Made by a program: the position numbers and the translations under genes
In this document: positions 17,832 to 28,380 of the stretch, in pieces
Layout: each line of letters opens with the position of its first letter
Numbering within the stretch: the stretch's first letter is position 1
The notes under the pieces: generated by a model
Database searches by the model: none
Seen by the model: only the letters and a program-made list of their open reading frames with translations
Told to the model about the DNA's origin: nothing
Source of the DNA: Streptococcus sp.
Lineage (GTDB): Bacteria; Bacillota; Bacilli; Lactobacillales; Streptococcaceae
Length of the DNA: 64,000 nucleotides
NCBI GenBank assembly: GCA_030528055.1
Contig: JAUMZQ010000003.1
Span: 114,754-178,753 of the forward strand
Reading direction: 5' to 3'

Positions 17832-18179
17832 AGACATATTTATTATTTCTAATCTATACTCCTAATGAAAATCTTTTTCATAGCTTATCTATCGATATTA
17901 GGAAAGAGAAATTAAATAAAAAGCCGTTCAAGAAAAATTAGCATTTCATCGAGATGAATCTACTAGATTTCAAGCAACTTTGCTATCCATCTCTATCTAT
18001 GATGAAATAGCTACAAGTAGTGTACAAGGTAAACTATTGAACAACTATTTACTGAAGCTTTTCAGTGGTTATAAACTTGATAGACTAACTACTATCTCAT
18101 TAATTCAAATCTATTGTAATAAACTATCTGCAACATATTTGAAATTCAAGTATTTTGTTTTAAAATCCTTTTAAATTCT
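17832..18179 (+). pseudogene. Possible gene remnant downstream of the P63C gene
   Basis: The gap to tig keeps one open frame reading KAVQEKLAFHRDESTRF and then ATLLSISIYDEIATSS. It lacks an upstream start with a ribosome-binding site; the only internal ATG-initiated piece, about 17980-18174, encodes 64 aa of no recognisable family. It looks like the end of a decayed gene. The reading may equally be chance in AT-rich DNA. Confidence 0.3.
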
Positions 18180-18207
18180 TTGAAAAACCTTTTAGTTATG
18201 ATATAAT
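18180..18207 (+). promoter_or_regulatory. tig promoter
   Basis: TTGAAA at 18180-18185, 16-nt spacer, TATAAT at 18202-18207 with TGA before it (extended -10), 36 nt before the tig ATG. Confidence 0.8.
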
Positions 18208-18243
18208 GGATTGTATTTAATAAATTTAAGGAGAAATGACAGA

Positions 18244-19527
18244 ATGTCTGTATCATTTGAAAATAAAGAAACAAACCACGGGCTATTGACTTTTACAATT
18301 AGTCAAGAACACATCAAGCCAGCCTTGGATCGTGTATTTAACAAAGTTAAAAAAGATATCTCTATACCAGGTTTCCGTAAGGGACATATTCCACGTGCTA
18401 TTTTTAACAAACGTTTTGGTGAAGAAGCACTCTATCAAGACGCTTTGAACGAAGTGCTTCCAGAAGCATATGAAGCAGCAGTACAAGAAGTGGCTATTGA
18501 TGTAGTAGCCCAACCAAAATTTGATGTTGTTTCAATGAAAAAAGGTGAAGACTGGACGATTTCAGCAGAAGTAATCACTAAACCAGAAGTCAAATTAGGA
18601 GCTTACAAAGATTTAGAAATTACAGTTGATGTAACAAAAGAAGTAACTGATGCTGAAGTTGATGAACGAGTAGAACGCGAACGCAACAACCTAGCTGAAT
18701 TAGTTATCAAAGACGATGCAGCAGTTGAAGGAAATACTGTTGTTATTGATTTTGTTGGTTCTGTTGACGGTGTTGAATTTGAAGGTGGAAAAGGTGATAA
18801 CTACTCTCTAGAATTAGGTAGTGGACAATTCATTCCAGGATTTGAAGAGCAATTGGTCGGTCACTCAGCTGGTGAAACAGTAGAAGTTGTCGTAACATTC
18901 CCAGAAGACTATCAAGCAGAAGACCTTGCAGGAAAAGAAGCTAAGTTTGTTACAACTATTCATGAAGTTAAAGAAAAAGAAGTTCCTGAACTTGATGATG
19001 AGTTGGCAAAAGATATTGATGAAGAAGTGGAAACTCTTGCTGAGTTGAAAGAAAAATATCGTAAAGAATTAGTGGAAGCAAAAGAAACAGCTTATACTGA
19101 TGCTGTGGAATCAGAAGCACTATCACTTGCTGTAGAAAATGCAGAAATTGTTGACTTACCAGGAGAAATGGTTCATGAAGAAGTGCATAGAGCTGTTAAT
19201 GAATTCCTTGGGAATATGCAACGTCAAGGTATTTCTCCTGAAATGTACTTCCAAATCACAGGAACAAGTCAAGAAGACCTTCATGCACAATACGAAGCAG
19301 ACGCTGAATCACGTACAAAAACAAATCTTGTTGTAGAAGCAGTTGCTAAAGCAGAAGGATTTGAGGCTAGCGATGAAGAAATCAAAGCTGAAATCGAATC
19401 ACTTGCAACAGATTACAATATGGAAGTGGAACGTGTTCGTCAATTATTGTCAGAAGATATGTTGAGACATGATATTGCTATTAAAAAAGCAGTAGAACTT
19501 ATCACAAGCACAGCGAAAGTAAAATAA
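18244..19527 (+). CDS. tig: Trigger factor, ribosome-associated chaperone and prolyl isomerase
   Basis: 427 aa, the usual streptococcal length. The N-terminal ribosome-binding domain has the signature GFRKGHIPR. The FKBP-type isomerase domain spans about 150-245 ([20 protein letters not shown]). The C-terminal helical arms form the chaperone cradle. It binds nascent chains at the ribosome exit tunnel. The ATG at 18244 has AAGGAG 10 nt upstream; an upstream in-frame ATG overlaps the promoter and is rejected. Confidence 0.97.
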   Translation: MSVSFENKETNHGLLTFTISQEHIKPALDRVFNKVKKDISIPGFRKGHIPRAIFNKRFGEEALYQDALNEVLPEAYEAAVQEVAIDVVAQPKFDVVSMKKGEDWTISAEVITKPEVKLGAYKDLEITVDVTKEVTDAEVDERVERERNNLAELVIKDDAAVEGNTVVIDFVGSVDGVEFEGGKGDNYSLELGSGQFIPGFEEQLVGHSAGETVEVVVTFPEDYQAEDLAGKEAKFVTTIHEVKEKEVPELDDELAKDIDEEVETLAELKEKYRKELVEAKETAYTDAVESEALSLAVENAEIVDLPGEMVHEEVHRAVNEFLGNMQRQGISPEMYFQITGTSQEDLHAQYEADAESRTKTNLVVEAVAKAEGFEASDEEIKAEIESLATDYNMEVERVRQLLSEDMLRHDIAIKKAVELITSTAKVK

Positions 19528-19535
19528 CAAATAAG

Positions 19536-19562
19536 AAGCCATGATGTTATCATTGGCTTTTT
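19536..19562 (+). terminator. Terminator of tig
   Basis: AAGCCATGAT pairs with ATCA(T)TGGCTT with one bulged T, followed by a T-run. Confidence 0.8.
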
Positions 19563-19588
19563 ACCTACTGTGTTAAGGTGAAATTCCT

Positions 19589-19617
19589 TTGACGAAAGTA
19601 GAAAATTATCGTACAAT
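19589..19617 (+). promoter_or_regulatory. rpoE promoter
   Basis: TTGACG at 19589-19594, 17-nt spacer, TACAAT at 19612-19617. It would give a leader of about 160 nt before the rpoE start. Confidence 0.75.
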
Positions 19618-19696
19618 AGAATATAGTGAAAAGATGACGATTTATCATTGTTTGGTTTTTTGAGGTATCTTTGAAATAATTAAATTAAAACTTTTG

Positions 19697-19738
19697 AATA
19701 AGACAGGGTGTTTTCATTTTCGTATCTGCCTTATTTTT
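19697..19738 (+). terminator. Terminator-like hairpin in the rpoE leader
   Basis: AATAAGACAG (19697-19706) pairs 9/10 with CTGCCTTATT (19726-19735) across a 19-nt loop and is followed by more T. It lies between the rpoE promoter and its ribosome-binding site, so it could be a partial attenuator. The large loop makes it weak. Confidence 0.4.
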
Positions 19739-19783
19739 ATACTAATTTAGTGATTGTAATAGTAAGTTTAAAGGAGAAAAACT

Positions 19784-20371
19784 TTGGAATTAGAAGTGTT
19801 TGCTGGGCAAGAAAAAAGTGAATTGTCAATGATTGAAGTGGCGCGTGCCATTTTAGAGCAACATGGTCGTAACCATGAAATGTATTTTAATGATCTCGTA
19901 AATGAAATTCAGAATTATTTAGAAAAATCAAATAGTGAGATTCGTGAAGCCTTACCTTTATTTTACACGGAATTAAATGTAGATGGTAGCTTTATCCCGC
20001 TAGGAGATAATAAGTGGGGACTTCGTTCTTGGTATGCGATTGATGAAGTAGATGAAGAAATCATCGCCCTTGAAGAAACCGATGAAGATTCTTCTAAGAA
20101 ACGCAAGAAAAAACGTGTCAATGCCTTTATGAATGGTGATGAAGACGCTATTGATTATAACGATGATGATCCAGAAGATGAAGATTCTTATGAAACAGAT
20201 CCTTCTCTTAGTTATGATGAAGACAATCCAGATGATGAAAAAAGTGAAGTTGAGGCTTACGACGCTGAAATCAATGAGATTGCTCCAGATGATTTAGGAG
20301 AAGAAGTTGAATTAAACGAAGAAGATGATGATTATTCTGATGATGAAACGGAAAATGAAGAAGAGGAATAG
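19784..20371 (+). CDS. rpoE: DNA-directed RNA polymerase delta subunit
   Basis: 195 aa. An N-terminal HARE-HTH fold (about 1-90: [25 protein letters not shown]) is followed by a long, disordered Asp/Glu-rich tail, the standard delta-subunit arrangement. Delta binds RNA polymerase in Firmicutes, promotes recycling and sharpens promoter selectivity. Translation starts at TTG (19784) with AAGGAG 7 nt upstream; there is no suitable ATG. Located directly upstream of pyrG, as in other Firmicutes. Confidence 0.95.
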   Translation: MELEVFAGQEKSELSMIEVARAILEQHGRNHEMYFNDLVNEIQNYLEKSNSEIREALPLFYTELNVDGSFIPLGDNKWGLRSWYAIDEVDEEIIALEETDEDSSKKRKKKRVNAFMNGDEDAIDYNDDDPEDEDSYETDPSLSYDEDNPDDEKSEVEAYDAEINEIAPDDLGEEVELNEEDDDYSDDETENEEEE

Positions 20372-20386
20372 TCCTAAATCTTTAAT

Positions 20387-20415
20387 TTGACAAAAGTCTG
20401 ATTCTAAGGTATTAT
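20387..20415 (+). promoter_or_regulatory. pyrG promoter
   Basis: Perfect -35 TTGACA at 20387-20392, 17-nt spacer, TATTAT at 20410-20415. Initiation is expected at the G-run at 20422. Confidence 0.85.
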
Positions 20416-20421
20416 AATATC

Positions 20422-20475
20422 GGGCACCTCTTTTAAGAGGTCGGCAAAGCTCCCTTATAGAGGGGGCTATTTTTG
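20422..20475 (+). promoter_or_regulatory. pyrG CTP-sensing attenuator leader
   Basis: The predicted transcript begins GGGC. A short hairpin (ACCTCTT/AAGAGGT, 20426-20441) is followed by a terminator: AGCTCCC (20448-20454) pairs with GGGGGCT (20462-20468), then a T-run. This matches the pyrG mechanism known from Bacillus and Lactococcus: low CTP stalls polymerase after GGG, extra G residues are added reiteratively, and the G-tract pairs with the C/U-rich 5' terminator strand to permit read-through. Confidence 0.85.
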
Positions 20476-20492
20476 TTTTTAAAAAGGAGTAA

Positions 20493-22112
<1,620 letters not shown>

Positions 22113-22120
22113 CTGATTAA

Positions 22121-22155
22121 ATTCATTTACTATAAAAATAGTAAGTGAATTTTTT
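22121..22155 (+). terminator. Terminator of pyrG
   Basis: A 13-bp stem with one G-U pair (22121-22133 with 22138-22150), AAAA loop, then a T-run. Confidence 0.88.
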
Positions 22156-22221
22156 GTAATAAATCGGAACACCCAAACTTGAGGAACTAACTTGATTACA
22201 GTAGAAAATATGAAAATATTC

Positions 22222-22250
22222 TTGACAAGAGCCTTTCTGCTTGTTATACT
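22222..22250 (+). promoter_or_regulatory. tRNA-Leu promoter
   Basis: TTGACA at 22222-22227, 17-nt spacer, TATACT at 22245-22250; 17 nt before the mature tRNA. Confidence 0.85.
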
Positions 22251-22267
22251 ATTAAGGTATTTAAAAA

Positions 22268-22353
22268 GCGGGGATGGCGGAATTGGCAGACGCGCAGGAC
22301 TAAGGATCCTGTGACCGCTTTAGGTCGTGAGGGTTCAAGTCCCTCTCTCCGCA
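22268..22353 (+). tRNA. tRNA-Leu (anticodon AAG)
   Basis: 86-nt class II tRNA. Acceptor GCGGGGA pairs with TCTCCGC; anticodon stem CAGGA/TCCTG encloses loop CTAAGGA with anticodon AAG (reads CUU). A long variable arm and the T-loop GGTTCAAGTCC follow. The 3' CCA is not encoded. Confidence 0.95.
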
Positions 22354-22357
22354 GCTT

Positions 22358-22383
22358 AAACTGACCTTTGGTCAGTTTTTTTG
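22358..22383 (+). terminator. Terminator after tRNA-Leu
   Basis: A 9-bp perfect stem (22358-22366 with 22370-22378), TTT loop, long T-run. Confidence 0.88.
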
Positions 22384-22496
22384 TTTCCAAAAATTTTAGT
22401 ATAGCTTCCATTTTGGCTAACAATACAGATCGTGCACTGTTATCTTTCTTTTAATTTTAGTAATAAAAAATAGATGAAATGACAATCATCTTTATC

Positions 22497-22550
22497 TTTT
22501 TGACTATAATAGTTGTCAAAATGAAAAAGATATGTTACAATATTTTTGAC
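22497..22550 (+). promoter_or_regulatory. Promoter and candidate operator of the XRE/DUF3169 pair
   Basis: Promoter: TTGTCA at 22513-22518, 17-nt spacer, TACAAT at 22536-22541, with TGT before it. Three copies of one half-site surround it: TTTTTGAC at 22497-22504, its inverse GTCAAAA at 22515-22521 over the -35, and TTTTTGAC again at 22543-22550 after the -10. This is a plausible binding site for the XRE regulator encoded next. Confidence 0.6.
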
Positions 22551-22583
22551 AAAAATTAAATAAAAAAACAAAAGGAGGCTACC

Positions 22584-22805
22584 ATGTTTGTCAGGAATCG
22601 ATTAAAAGAGTTACGAGCACGTAATAATCTGAATCAAACAGAACTGGCAAAAAAAGCAGGAATTTCTCGCCAAACTGTTAGTTTAATTGAAAGAGGGGAA
22701 TACCTTCCTTCCATTCTTATCGCTCTAAAAATTGCTCGTATTTTTGGAGAGCCTGTTGATAATGTTTTTAGTATAGAAGAGGAGACGGAGTACAATGAAC
22801 AATAA
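22584..22805 (+). CDS. Small XRE-family transcriptional regulator
   Basis: 73 aa, almost entirely a helix-turn-helix of the Cro/C1 class: LKELRARNNLNQTELAKKAG followed by ISRQTVSLIERGEYLPSI. It has no ligand or effector domain. Its last 11 bases overlap the start of the DUF3169 membrane-protein gene, so the two are co-translated. A strong AAAGGAGG precedes it. Comparable short regulators paired with membrane proteins usually control their own operon, often with the membrane protein as antagonist; that is inference here. Confidence 0.88.
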   Translation: MFVRNRLKELRARNNLNQTELAKKAGISRQTVSLIERGEYLPSILIALKIARIFGEPVDNVFSIEEETEYNEQ

Positions 22806-23544
22806 AAATAAAAAAAAGACGAACCGCATAGCTATCTGGTCAGTGTGCGGAGGGATTGTAGGATTTTTGCTGAGTATTTTTAATAGAAATTTGCTATCCA
22901 TCAACAGAACAGAATTGTTAGATTGGTTTGTTCCAAATAACAAGAGTGCCATTCTTTATTCTATTAACTATGCATTGAGAGGAGCAGAAATATTACTACT
23001 TCTAGTCAGTTTGATTTACTTCTTCAAATTTGCAAAGAAATTCGCTTCTTTTTTAGCTGAAAAAGAGAATATAACAGATGAGTTGGATCGTTTGGTACAT
23101 GCTAATTGGTCTCTTGCTTTATCACTTAATTCCATTTTGATGGTCGTTTCCCTTGTCTCGTTGATGATTGCAGCTGTCAGAGAGGATTTGTTTTTCATTG
23201 TTGATCTTTTTGTTTTGATACTGACTTTCTTAATTTATAGAAACTTGATGTTAAAACGAAATCAAATGTTGGATATCGATGTACCATTAGATATTACTAC
23301 CAAAGAACTGAAGAATAATATTTTACAGCAAGATGAAGCGGAATTGTTTAAAGAGTACAAAACTAGTTTCTATACGGTAGTTAACCTATCAGGAATTTTA
23401 CTACCTACATTATATTTTCTATTATTTATATTATCTGTACTGACAAAACATGTAGAATTAGTGGCTTTTATAATTGTACTGATTATTCATATTTTCATTT
23501 TAATCGGTAGTTTGCTTGGCGACAGAAAATTCTACCGTCAGTAA
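22795..23544 (+). CDS. DUF3169-like six-segment membrane protein
   Basis: 249 aa. Hydrophobic segments lie near residues 12-30, 65-82, 103-125, 128-147, 192-216 and 222-241; a soluble loop of about 40 residues (148-190, rich in Asp/Glu/Lys) is the largest extramembrane part. It resembles DUF3169 proteins, which occur in Firmicutes beside a small XRE regulator. Function unknown; the overlapping gene suggests it senses a signal or restrains the regulator. No enzymatic motif is visible. Confidence 0.72.
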   Translation: MNNKNKKKTNRIAIWSVCGGIVGFLLSIFNRNLLSINRTELLDWFVPNNKSAILYSINYALRGAEILLLLVSLIYFFKFAKKFASFLAEKENITDELDRLVHANWSLALSLNSILMVVSLVSLMIAAVREDLFFIVDLFVLILTFLIYRNLMLKRNQMLDIDVPLDITTKELKNNILQQDEAELFKEYKTSFYTVVNLSGILLPTLYFLLFILSVLTKHVELVAFIIVLIIHIFILIGSLLGDRKFYRQ

Positions 23545-23662
23545 TGTTAGAAAGATGAATTCATTTTTTAAGAAAATAATATCAGAAATTTTTTGAGAAT
23601 AATTTCAAATTTTGAAAAGACGATTGTACATTCAGGAAAAACTAGCAATTTTTAGAAAAAAG

Positions 23663-23671
23663 TGATAAAAT
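23663..23671 (+). promoter_or_regulatory. Candidate extended -10 of fba
   Basis: TGATAAAAT lies about 50 nt before the fba ATG. There is no good -35. Confidence 0.4.
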
Positions 23672-23721
23672 ATACAATGTAAGTGGGAATTTCCCATAAA
23701 AATAAAAGGAGGCCTGATATA

Positions 23722-24603
23722 ATGGCAATCGTTTCAGCAGAAAAATTTATCCAAGCAGCTCGTGATAATGGTTATGCAGTTGGTGGATTCAATACAAACA
23801 ATCTTGAATGGACTCAAGCTATCTTGCGTGCAGCAGAAGCTAAAAAAGCTCCAGTTTTGATTCAAACTTCTATGGGTGCTGCTAAATATATGGGTGGATA
23901 CAAATTGTGTAAAACACTTGTTGAAAATCTTGTAGAATCAATGGGAATCACTGTTCCTGTTGCAATTCATCTTGACCACGGTCATTACGAAGATGCACTT
24001 GCATGTATCGAAGCTGGTTACACTTCAATCATGTTTGACGGTTCACATCTTCCAACAGAAGAAAATCTTAAATTAGCTAAAGAAGTAGTTGAAAAAGCAC
24101 ATGCTAAAGGGATTTCAGTAGAAGCTGAAGTAGGTACTATCGGTGGTGAAGAAGATGGTATCGTTGGTAAAGGTGAATTAGCACCAATTGAAGATGCTAA
24201 AGCAATGGTTGCAACTGGAATTGATTTTCTTGCAGCAGGTATTGGTAATATCCATGGACCATATCCAGCAAACTGGGAAGGTCTTGATTTAGATCACTTG
24301 AAGAAATTGACTGAAGCAGTACCAGGATTCCCAATCGTATTGCATGGTGGTTCAGGAATTCCTGACGATCAAATCAAAGCAGCTATTAAACTAGGTGTTG
24401 CTAAAGTAAACGTAAATACAGAATGTCAAATTGCTTTTGCAAATGCAACTCGTAAATTTGCAGCAGCTTATGAAGCAAACGAAGCAGAATACGATAAGAA
24501 AAAACTCTTTGACCCACGTAAATTCTTGGCTGATGGTGTAAAAGCTATCCAAGCATCAGTTGAAGAACGTATTGATGTGTTTGGTTCAGAAGGAAAAGCA
24601 TAA
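23722..24603 (+). CDS. fba: Fructose-bisphosphate aldolase, class II
   Basis: 293 aa glycolytic enzyme cleaving fructose 1,6-bisphosphate into DHAP and glyceraldehyde 3-phosphate. Zn and substrate residues are in HLDHGHYEDALACIEAGYTS (positions about 81-100) and the later His in VLHGGSGIPDD; the glycine-rich region EVGTIGGEEDGIVG is typical of class II enzymes. AAAGGAGG is 9 nt before the ATG at 23722. Codon use looks like that of highly expressed genes. Monocistronic with its own terminator. Confidence 0.97.
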   Translation: MAIVSAEKFIQAARDNGYAVGGFNTNNLEWTQAILRAAEAKKAPVLIQTSMGAAKYMGGYKLCKTLVENLVESMGITVPVAIHLDHGHYEDALACIEAGYTSIMFDGSHLPTEENLKLAKEVVEKAHAKGISVEAEVGTIGGEEDGIVGKGELAPIEDAKAMVATGIDFLAAGIGNIHGPYPANWEGLDLDHLKKLTEAVPGFPIVLHGGSGIPDDQIKAAIKLGVAKVNVNTECQIAFANATRKFAAAYEANEAEYDKKKLFDPRKFLADGVKAIQASVEERIDVFGSEGKA

Positions 24604-24627
24604 TTCCGTTTGAAACGTTATTAATGT

Positions 24628-24657
24628 AAGGTTTATCCGAAAGGATAAGCCTTTTTT
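24628..24657 (+). terminator. Terminator of fba
   Basis: An 11-bp stem with one G-U (24628-24638 with 24643-24653), GAAA tetraloop, T-run. Confidence 0.9.
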
Positions 24658-24691
24658 AAAATGTTGGTATTATTTTTTGTAGATACTATTA

Positions 24692-24729
24692 AAAAAGAGT
24701 TTAAGGAAGTAGTGCCTTAAACTCTTTTT
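24692..24729 (-). terminator. Terminator of the tetR-ABC operon
   Basis: A perfect 15-bp stem (24692-24706 with 24715-24729), A-rich on the left, so it has a U-run for minus-strand transcripts. It could also act on plus. Confidence 0.88.
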
Positions 24730-24750
24730 CAGTTATTGGAAGATGACTTT

Positions 24751-27048
24751 TTATTCTATGCTTTTCAATGATTCTAACATATCAACTTTTTTAATTTTTG
24801 GTTTTAAAAATAAATGGGTTAGATATAAGAATATAAAAATTAGACAAATGGACATTGGAATACTGAATAAATTTAGTTTTTCTGGGAAAGCCATATTCTC
24901 AGGAGAGAGACTATTACAGATTAATGAATAAAAAGAGGGGCTTAGTACAATACCAATTAATGATGAAAAGAGAACTAGGATGAAATTTTCTTTAAAAATA
25001 AGTGAGTTGATTTCGGAATCTTTCAAACCCAGTACTTTTTCGATAGCAATATCCCGTTTGCGTTCAAAAATATTGATAGAACTAATATTGTAAATAATAG
25101 TAAACAATAATAAAGCAGAAGCTGTTGTCATCATCACTATTATTTCATTGATGGATTTGCTGGCATTGGTGTAATCAATTTTTTGCTTGTTTTTTATTGT
25201 ATAACTTGTAAACTCTTTATTTGTTGAAAGATTTTTTTGACTGTTAGTGATATTATTCGAATGAATGAGAAGAGTTGAAACAGGAACTTCCACTCCTTTT
25301 TTATGTAAATAGCTATAAGTTGTATAGATACCTTGACTGGTATAGCTGATATAACTTTCGATAATTTTAACAGAGAGAATTTGAGTACGACCGTCTAGAT
25401 TTGTGAGAGTTAATTTTATATTTTGTCCATTCTTCAAATGGAGTTCTTGCATCAGTTTTTTTGATATAAAAATACCGTCAAGATTTTTGAATTGGATGTC
25501 CTTTCCTTTTTCATTCTGTAAGTGAATACTATCTTGCTCATCGTTGATAACATTGATGTTAGAAAGTTTAGAATCTATTTGGACAGGAAGGGAGGTCTCA
25601 TAATCGTATGATTTCAAAGATGAAATATCATACTGATTTTTAGAACTATTGAGAGTGGGGGTAGCTAACTTTGCACTGATATCGTAGGTTCTAGTAGTTG
25701 AAAATTCTGACTTAATGATATCAGAAATTGCTAATTTTAATCCCAGAGAGGAAATAATCAGACAAGTTGAAAAGATAATACCGATGGAGCTTAATAAAAA
25801 GCGAAACTTAGCTAAACTGATATTGTGCCAAACTAACTTATTTTCAAAGTTTAATCTTTGCCAAATAAATGGTATTTTTTCAAGTAGTGAATGGTTACCA
25901 ACTTTTGAGACTTGTTGTCTCATTGAATGAGCTGGTTTTTCTTTGATAATTTTTTGGCCTGTTAGGATAGTTGCTAGATATTCAAGTAAAAGTACGAGTA
26001 AAATAAATAGAACTAAGCCAGATAAGTTATCTGCTTTTACTATTTTAGGTAGGTCAAATAGTATGGTCAAGGTGCTTATCAGTTTATTTGGAAGTAAAAG
26101 AAAACCAATCATTCCACCTAGTAAACTACCAATAAGAACCGTTATTGATGGTAAAATCAATAGACTTGAGTAGACAATACGATTAGGGTGCCCAAAAGCT
26201 TTCATGATGGCTATATTCTGCCTTTGATTTTCCACATAACGTACCATGCTGATAAAAGTCATAATGCTAGCAAGCAAACAGAAAATGATTGGTAATATAA
26301 AAGCCATATCTTCTATTGCTTTTAATTTTGTTTTGAAAACTTGATAGCTAATTTGTTTATCCTTGGTTAAAAATAGCACATTTTGATACTTTTTCTTCAA
26401 CTGGTTCGTGATAGAACTGTTGTTTGAATGTCCAGTTGTTACTAACAGTTGATTATTGACTAGAGAAAAAGAGTTTGTCAAATAATTTTTATCCATGACA
26501 GCATAGCCATAAGAATGATGATTAGGAACCGGTTGGGCAGGGTCCTTGATTTGATAGAGATATTCACTGGATTGTATTTTTCCTGATATGGTTAATGATT
26601 TATCTATCCCATTAATAGTTAGATGAATCGTATCGCCAACTTTGAGCTTATTTTTTTCCATAAAAAGATGATCGATCGCAATTTGATTTTCTTTTGGGGA
26701 AGTTCCTGATATAAAGTCCGTTTTATTAATAACATCAGTTTGGCTGTTAATAACAATGTCTTTATTTTTCCAATCAGCAGTTGTTTGGATTCGCTCTTCT
26801 GTTTCTTTGACGTCCTTTGTTTTTAGTATGTCTTTTGAAAAATTAACAGGTAGCTCGTTACTATAAGCATAGATATCTGAAAGATTGGTAGTTTGGTAGT
26901 AGTTATTTATAGTGGTGCTCAAACTATTTGTTGTAGATATTAAACCTGTAAAAAAAGTAATAGCAATTGCGATGATAATTGAGATTGTCGAAATTTGAGC
27001 GATATTAAATTTTAAATCACGAAAGAATTTTTTTAAAATAAAAGTCAT
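24751..27048 (-). CDS. FtsX/MacB-type ABC transporter permease
   Basis: 765 aa. An N-terminal membrane helix (ISIIIAIAITFFTG) precedes an extracytoplasmic region. Three helices follow around residues 250-370, then a second anchor near 420-440, a second extracytoplasmic region, and three helices at 640-755. This duplicated FtsX-domain plan is that of Gram-positive peptide/antimicrobial exporters and detoxification modules. With the ATPase just upstream (8-nt gap) it forms an efflux or mechanotransmission transporter. The whole operon is under a TetR-type regulator. Substrate unknown. Confidence 0.85.
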   Translation of the reverse strand: MTFILKKFFRDLKFNIAQISTISIIIAIAITFFTGLISTTNSLSTTINNYYQTTNLSDIYAYSNELPVNFSKDILKTKDVKETEERIQTTADWKNKDIVINSQTDVINKTDFISGTSPKENQIAIDHLFMEKNKLKVGDTIHLTINGIDKSLTISGKIQSSEYLYQIKDPAQPVPNHHSYGYAVMDKNYLTNSFSLVNNQLLVTTGHSNNSSITNQLKKKYQNVLFLTKDKQISYQVFKTKLKAIEDMAFILPIIFCLLASIMTFISMVRYVENQRQNIAIMKAFGHPNRIVYSSLLILPSITVLIGSLLGGMIGFLLLPNKLISTLTILFDLPKIVKADNLSGLVLFILLVLLLEYLATILTGQKIIKEKPAHSMRQQVSKVGNHSLLEKIPFIWQRLNFENKLVWHNISLAKFRFLLSSIGIIFSTCLIISSLGLKLAISDIIKSEFSTTRTYDISAKLATPTLNSSKNQYDISSLKSYDYETSLPVQIDSKLSNINVINDEQDSIHLQNEKGKDIQFKNLDGIFISKKLMQELHLKNGQNIKLTLTNLDGRTQILSVKIIESYISYTSQGIYTTYSYLHKKGVEVPVSTLLIHSNNITNSQKNLSTNKEFTSYTIKNKQKIDYTNASKSINEIIVMMTTASALLLFTIIYNISSINIFERKRDIAIEKVLGLKDSEINSLIFKENFILVLFSSLIGIVLSPSFYSLICNSLSPENMAFPEKLNLFSIPMSICLIFIFLYLTHLFLKPKIKKVDMLESLKSIE

Positions 27049-27056
27049 AAGTCACC

Positions 27057-27764
27057 TCACCATTCAATTTCATCCACACTAAGTTTGTTAGTGTTGAGAT
27101 ACAAATCATCAATCTGACCATTTTTCATTTTTATTACTTTATCCGCCATTTTGGCAATTTCAGAATTATGGGTAATAATGATAATAGTTTTTTTATCTTG
27201 ACTATTTATTTCTGTTAATAATTTTAAAACATCTTTTCCTGTGATAGAGTCAAGGGCTCCTGTTGGTTCATCACAAAGTAGTAGAAGTGGATTTTTGGTG
27301 ACAGCTCGTGCAATAGCAACTCGTTGTTGTTCCCCACCAGATAGTTGAGATGGGAAATTGTTATGGCGTTCACTCAGTCCTACTTTATTTAATACTTCTT
27401 TGGCATCTAGTGAATTTTTAACATAACTACTAGCAAATTCGACATTTTCTAAGGCAGTTAAATTGGAAATTAAGTTATAAAATTGAAAAACAAAACCGAC
27501 CTGTTCTCTTCGATAAAGTGTTAATTGCTTAGCGTTAAATTGACTAATATCCTTTTGATCTATTATGATTTCTCCTGCTGTTGGAGAATCCATCCCACCT
27601 AAAAGGTTTAAAAGAGTTGTCTTTCCTGCTCCACTGGCGCCTAAAATCACAACCAACTCTCCTTTGTCAATGGAGAAACTGACATTATTAACCGCTTTAA
27701 TTATTTGATTATTCATTTGAATTGTTTTACTAACTTGTTTTATTTGAATAATTGATTGTGACAT
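27057..27764 (-). CDS. ABC transporter ATP-binding protein, MacB/LolD type
   Basis: 235 aa with Walker [18 protein letters not shown]-loop FVFQFYNLI, signature [14 protein letters not shown], Walker [14 protein letters not shown] and H-loop [10 protein letters not shown]. Length and the GGMD/ PTAGEI region match the MacB/LolD family that works with FtsX permeases. It lies between tetR and the permease with short gaps, and AGGAGAAGG precedes the ATG. Drives the partner permease by ATP hydrolysis. Confidence 0.93.
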   Translation of the reverse strand: MSQSIIQIKQVSKTIQMNNQIIKAVNNVSFSIDKGELVVILGASGAGKTTLLNLLGGMDSPTAGEIIIDQKDISQFNAKQLTLYRREQVGFVFQFYNLISNLTALENVEFASSYVKNSLDAKEVLNKVGLSERHNNFPSQLSGGEQQRVAIARAVTKNPLLLLCDEPTGALDSITGKDVLKLLTEINSQDKKTIIIITHNSEIAKMADKVIKMKNGQIDDLYLNTNKLSVDEIEW

Positions 27765-27778
27765 ACCTTCTCCTCCAG

Positions 27779-28360
27779 TTACTTTTCTTCAATTAGGTTA
27801 TCAACCATTAGATTAATAAATTCTTTAATAGTATTACGATATTCCTGTCCGAAATCATTTGCTCCTGTGGTTGATAAGAGCAACATTTGAACCATGATAA
27901 TCAGTTGTTCCATGGGAATGTTACAAGTAAGATTTAACAGTTTTAAAATCTTTTGAAAATCAATGATGTCTTGCGAGGTTAATCGTTCTTTATATTCAGC
28001 TGGTAATTTCCTGACAAACTCAACACTGGACATCCGTGTGATCCATTGGTGAGTTAATAATTTGTCAACAATTAATAGAAATATATCTTTTAAATTTTCT
28101 TTATTGGATTTATTTTTTGTATTGACAATCGTCATCACTTCTTGAACAATTTTTTCTTGAGTGTCTTCTAATACTTGCAAAAACAACATTTCTTTGGATG
28201 GGAAAAAATTATAAAAGGCTCCTTTAGAAATTCCGACTTTTTTAACAATTTCGTCGATACTAATTTTATTTAATTTATTCTTTGTTAATTCTTTTTCAAA
28301 AACGTCAATCAGAGATTGTCGAATCATCACCTTTTCTTGCTCAGTAAATCCTCTAGCCAT
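27779..28360 (-). CDS. TetR/AcrR-family transcriptional repressor
   Basis: 193 aa. The N-terminal HTH reads ISIDEIVKKVGISKGAFYNF with FPSKEMLFLQVL, the TetR signature; the C-terminal two-thirds is a helical ligand-binding domain with no diagnostic motif. First gene of the operon tetR-ATPase-permease, 14 nt before the ATPase gene. AAGGAG precedes the ATG by 7 nt. A 13-bp palindrome at its promoter is the probable operator, so it should repress the exporter and itself until an inducer binds. Confidence 0.9.
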   Translation of the reverse strand: MARGFTEQEKVMIRQSLIDVFEKELTKNKLNKISIDEIVKKVGISKGAFYNFFPSKEMLFLQVLEDTQEKIVQEVMTIVNTKNKSNKENLKDIFLLIVDKLLTHQWITRMSSVEFVRKLPAEYKERLTSQDIIDFQKILKLLNLTCNIPMEQLIIMVQMLLLSTTGANDFGQEYRNTIKEFINLMVDNLIEEK

Positions 28361-28380
28361 TTTTAAACTCCTTATTAAAT

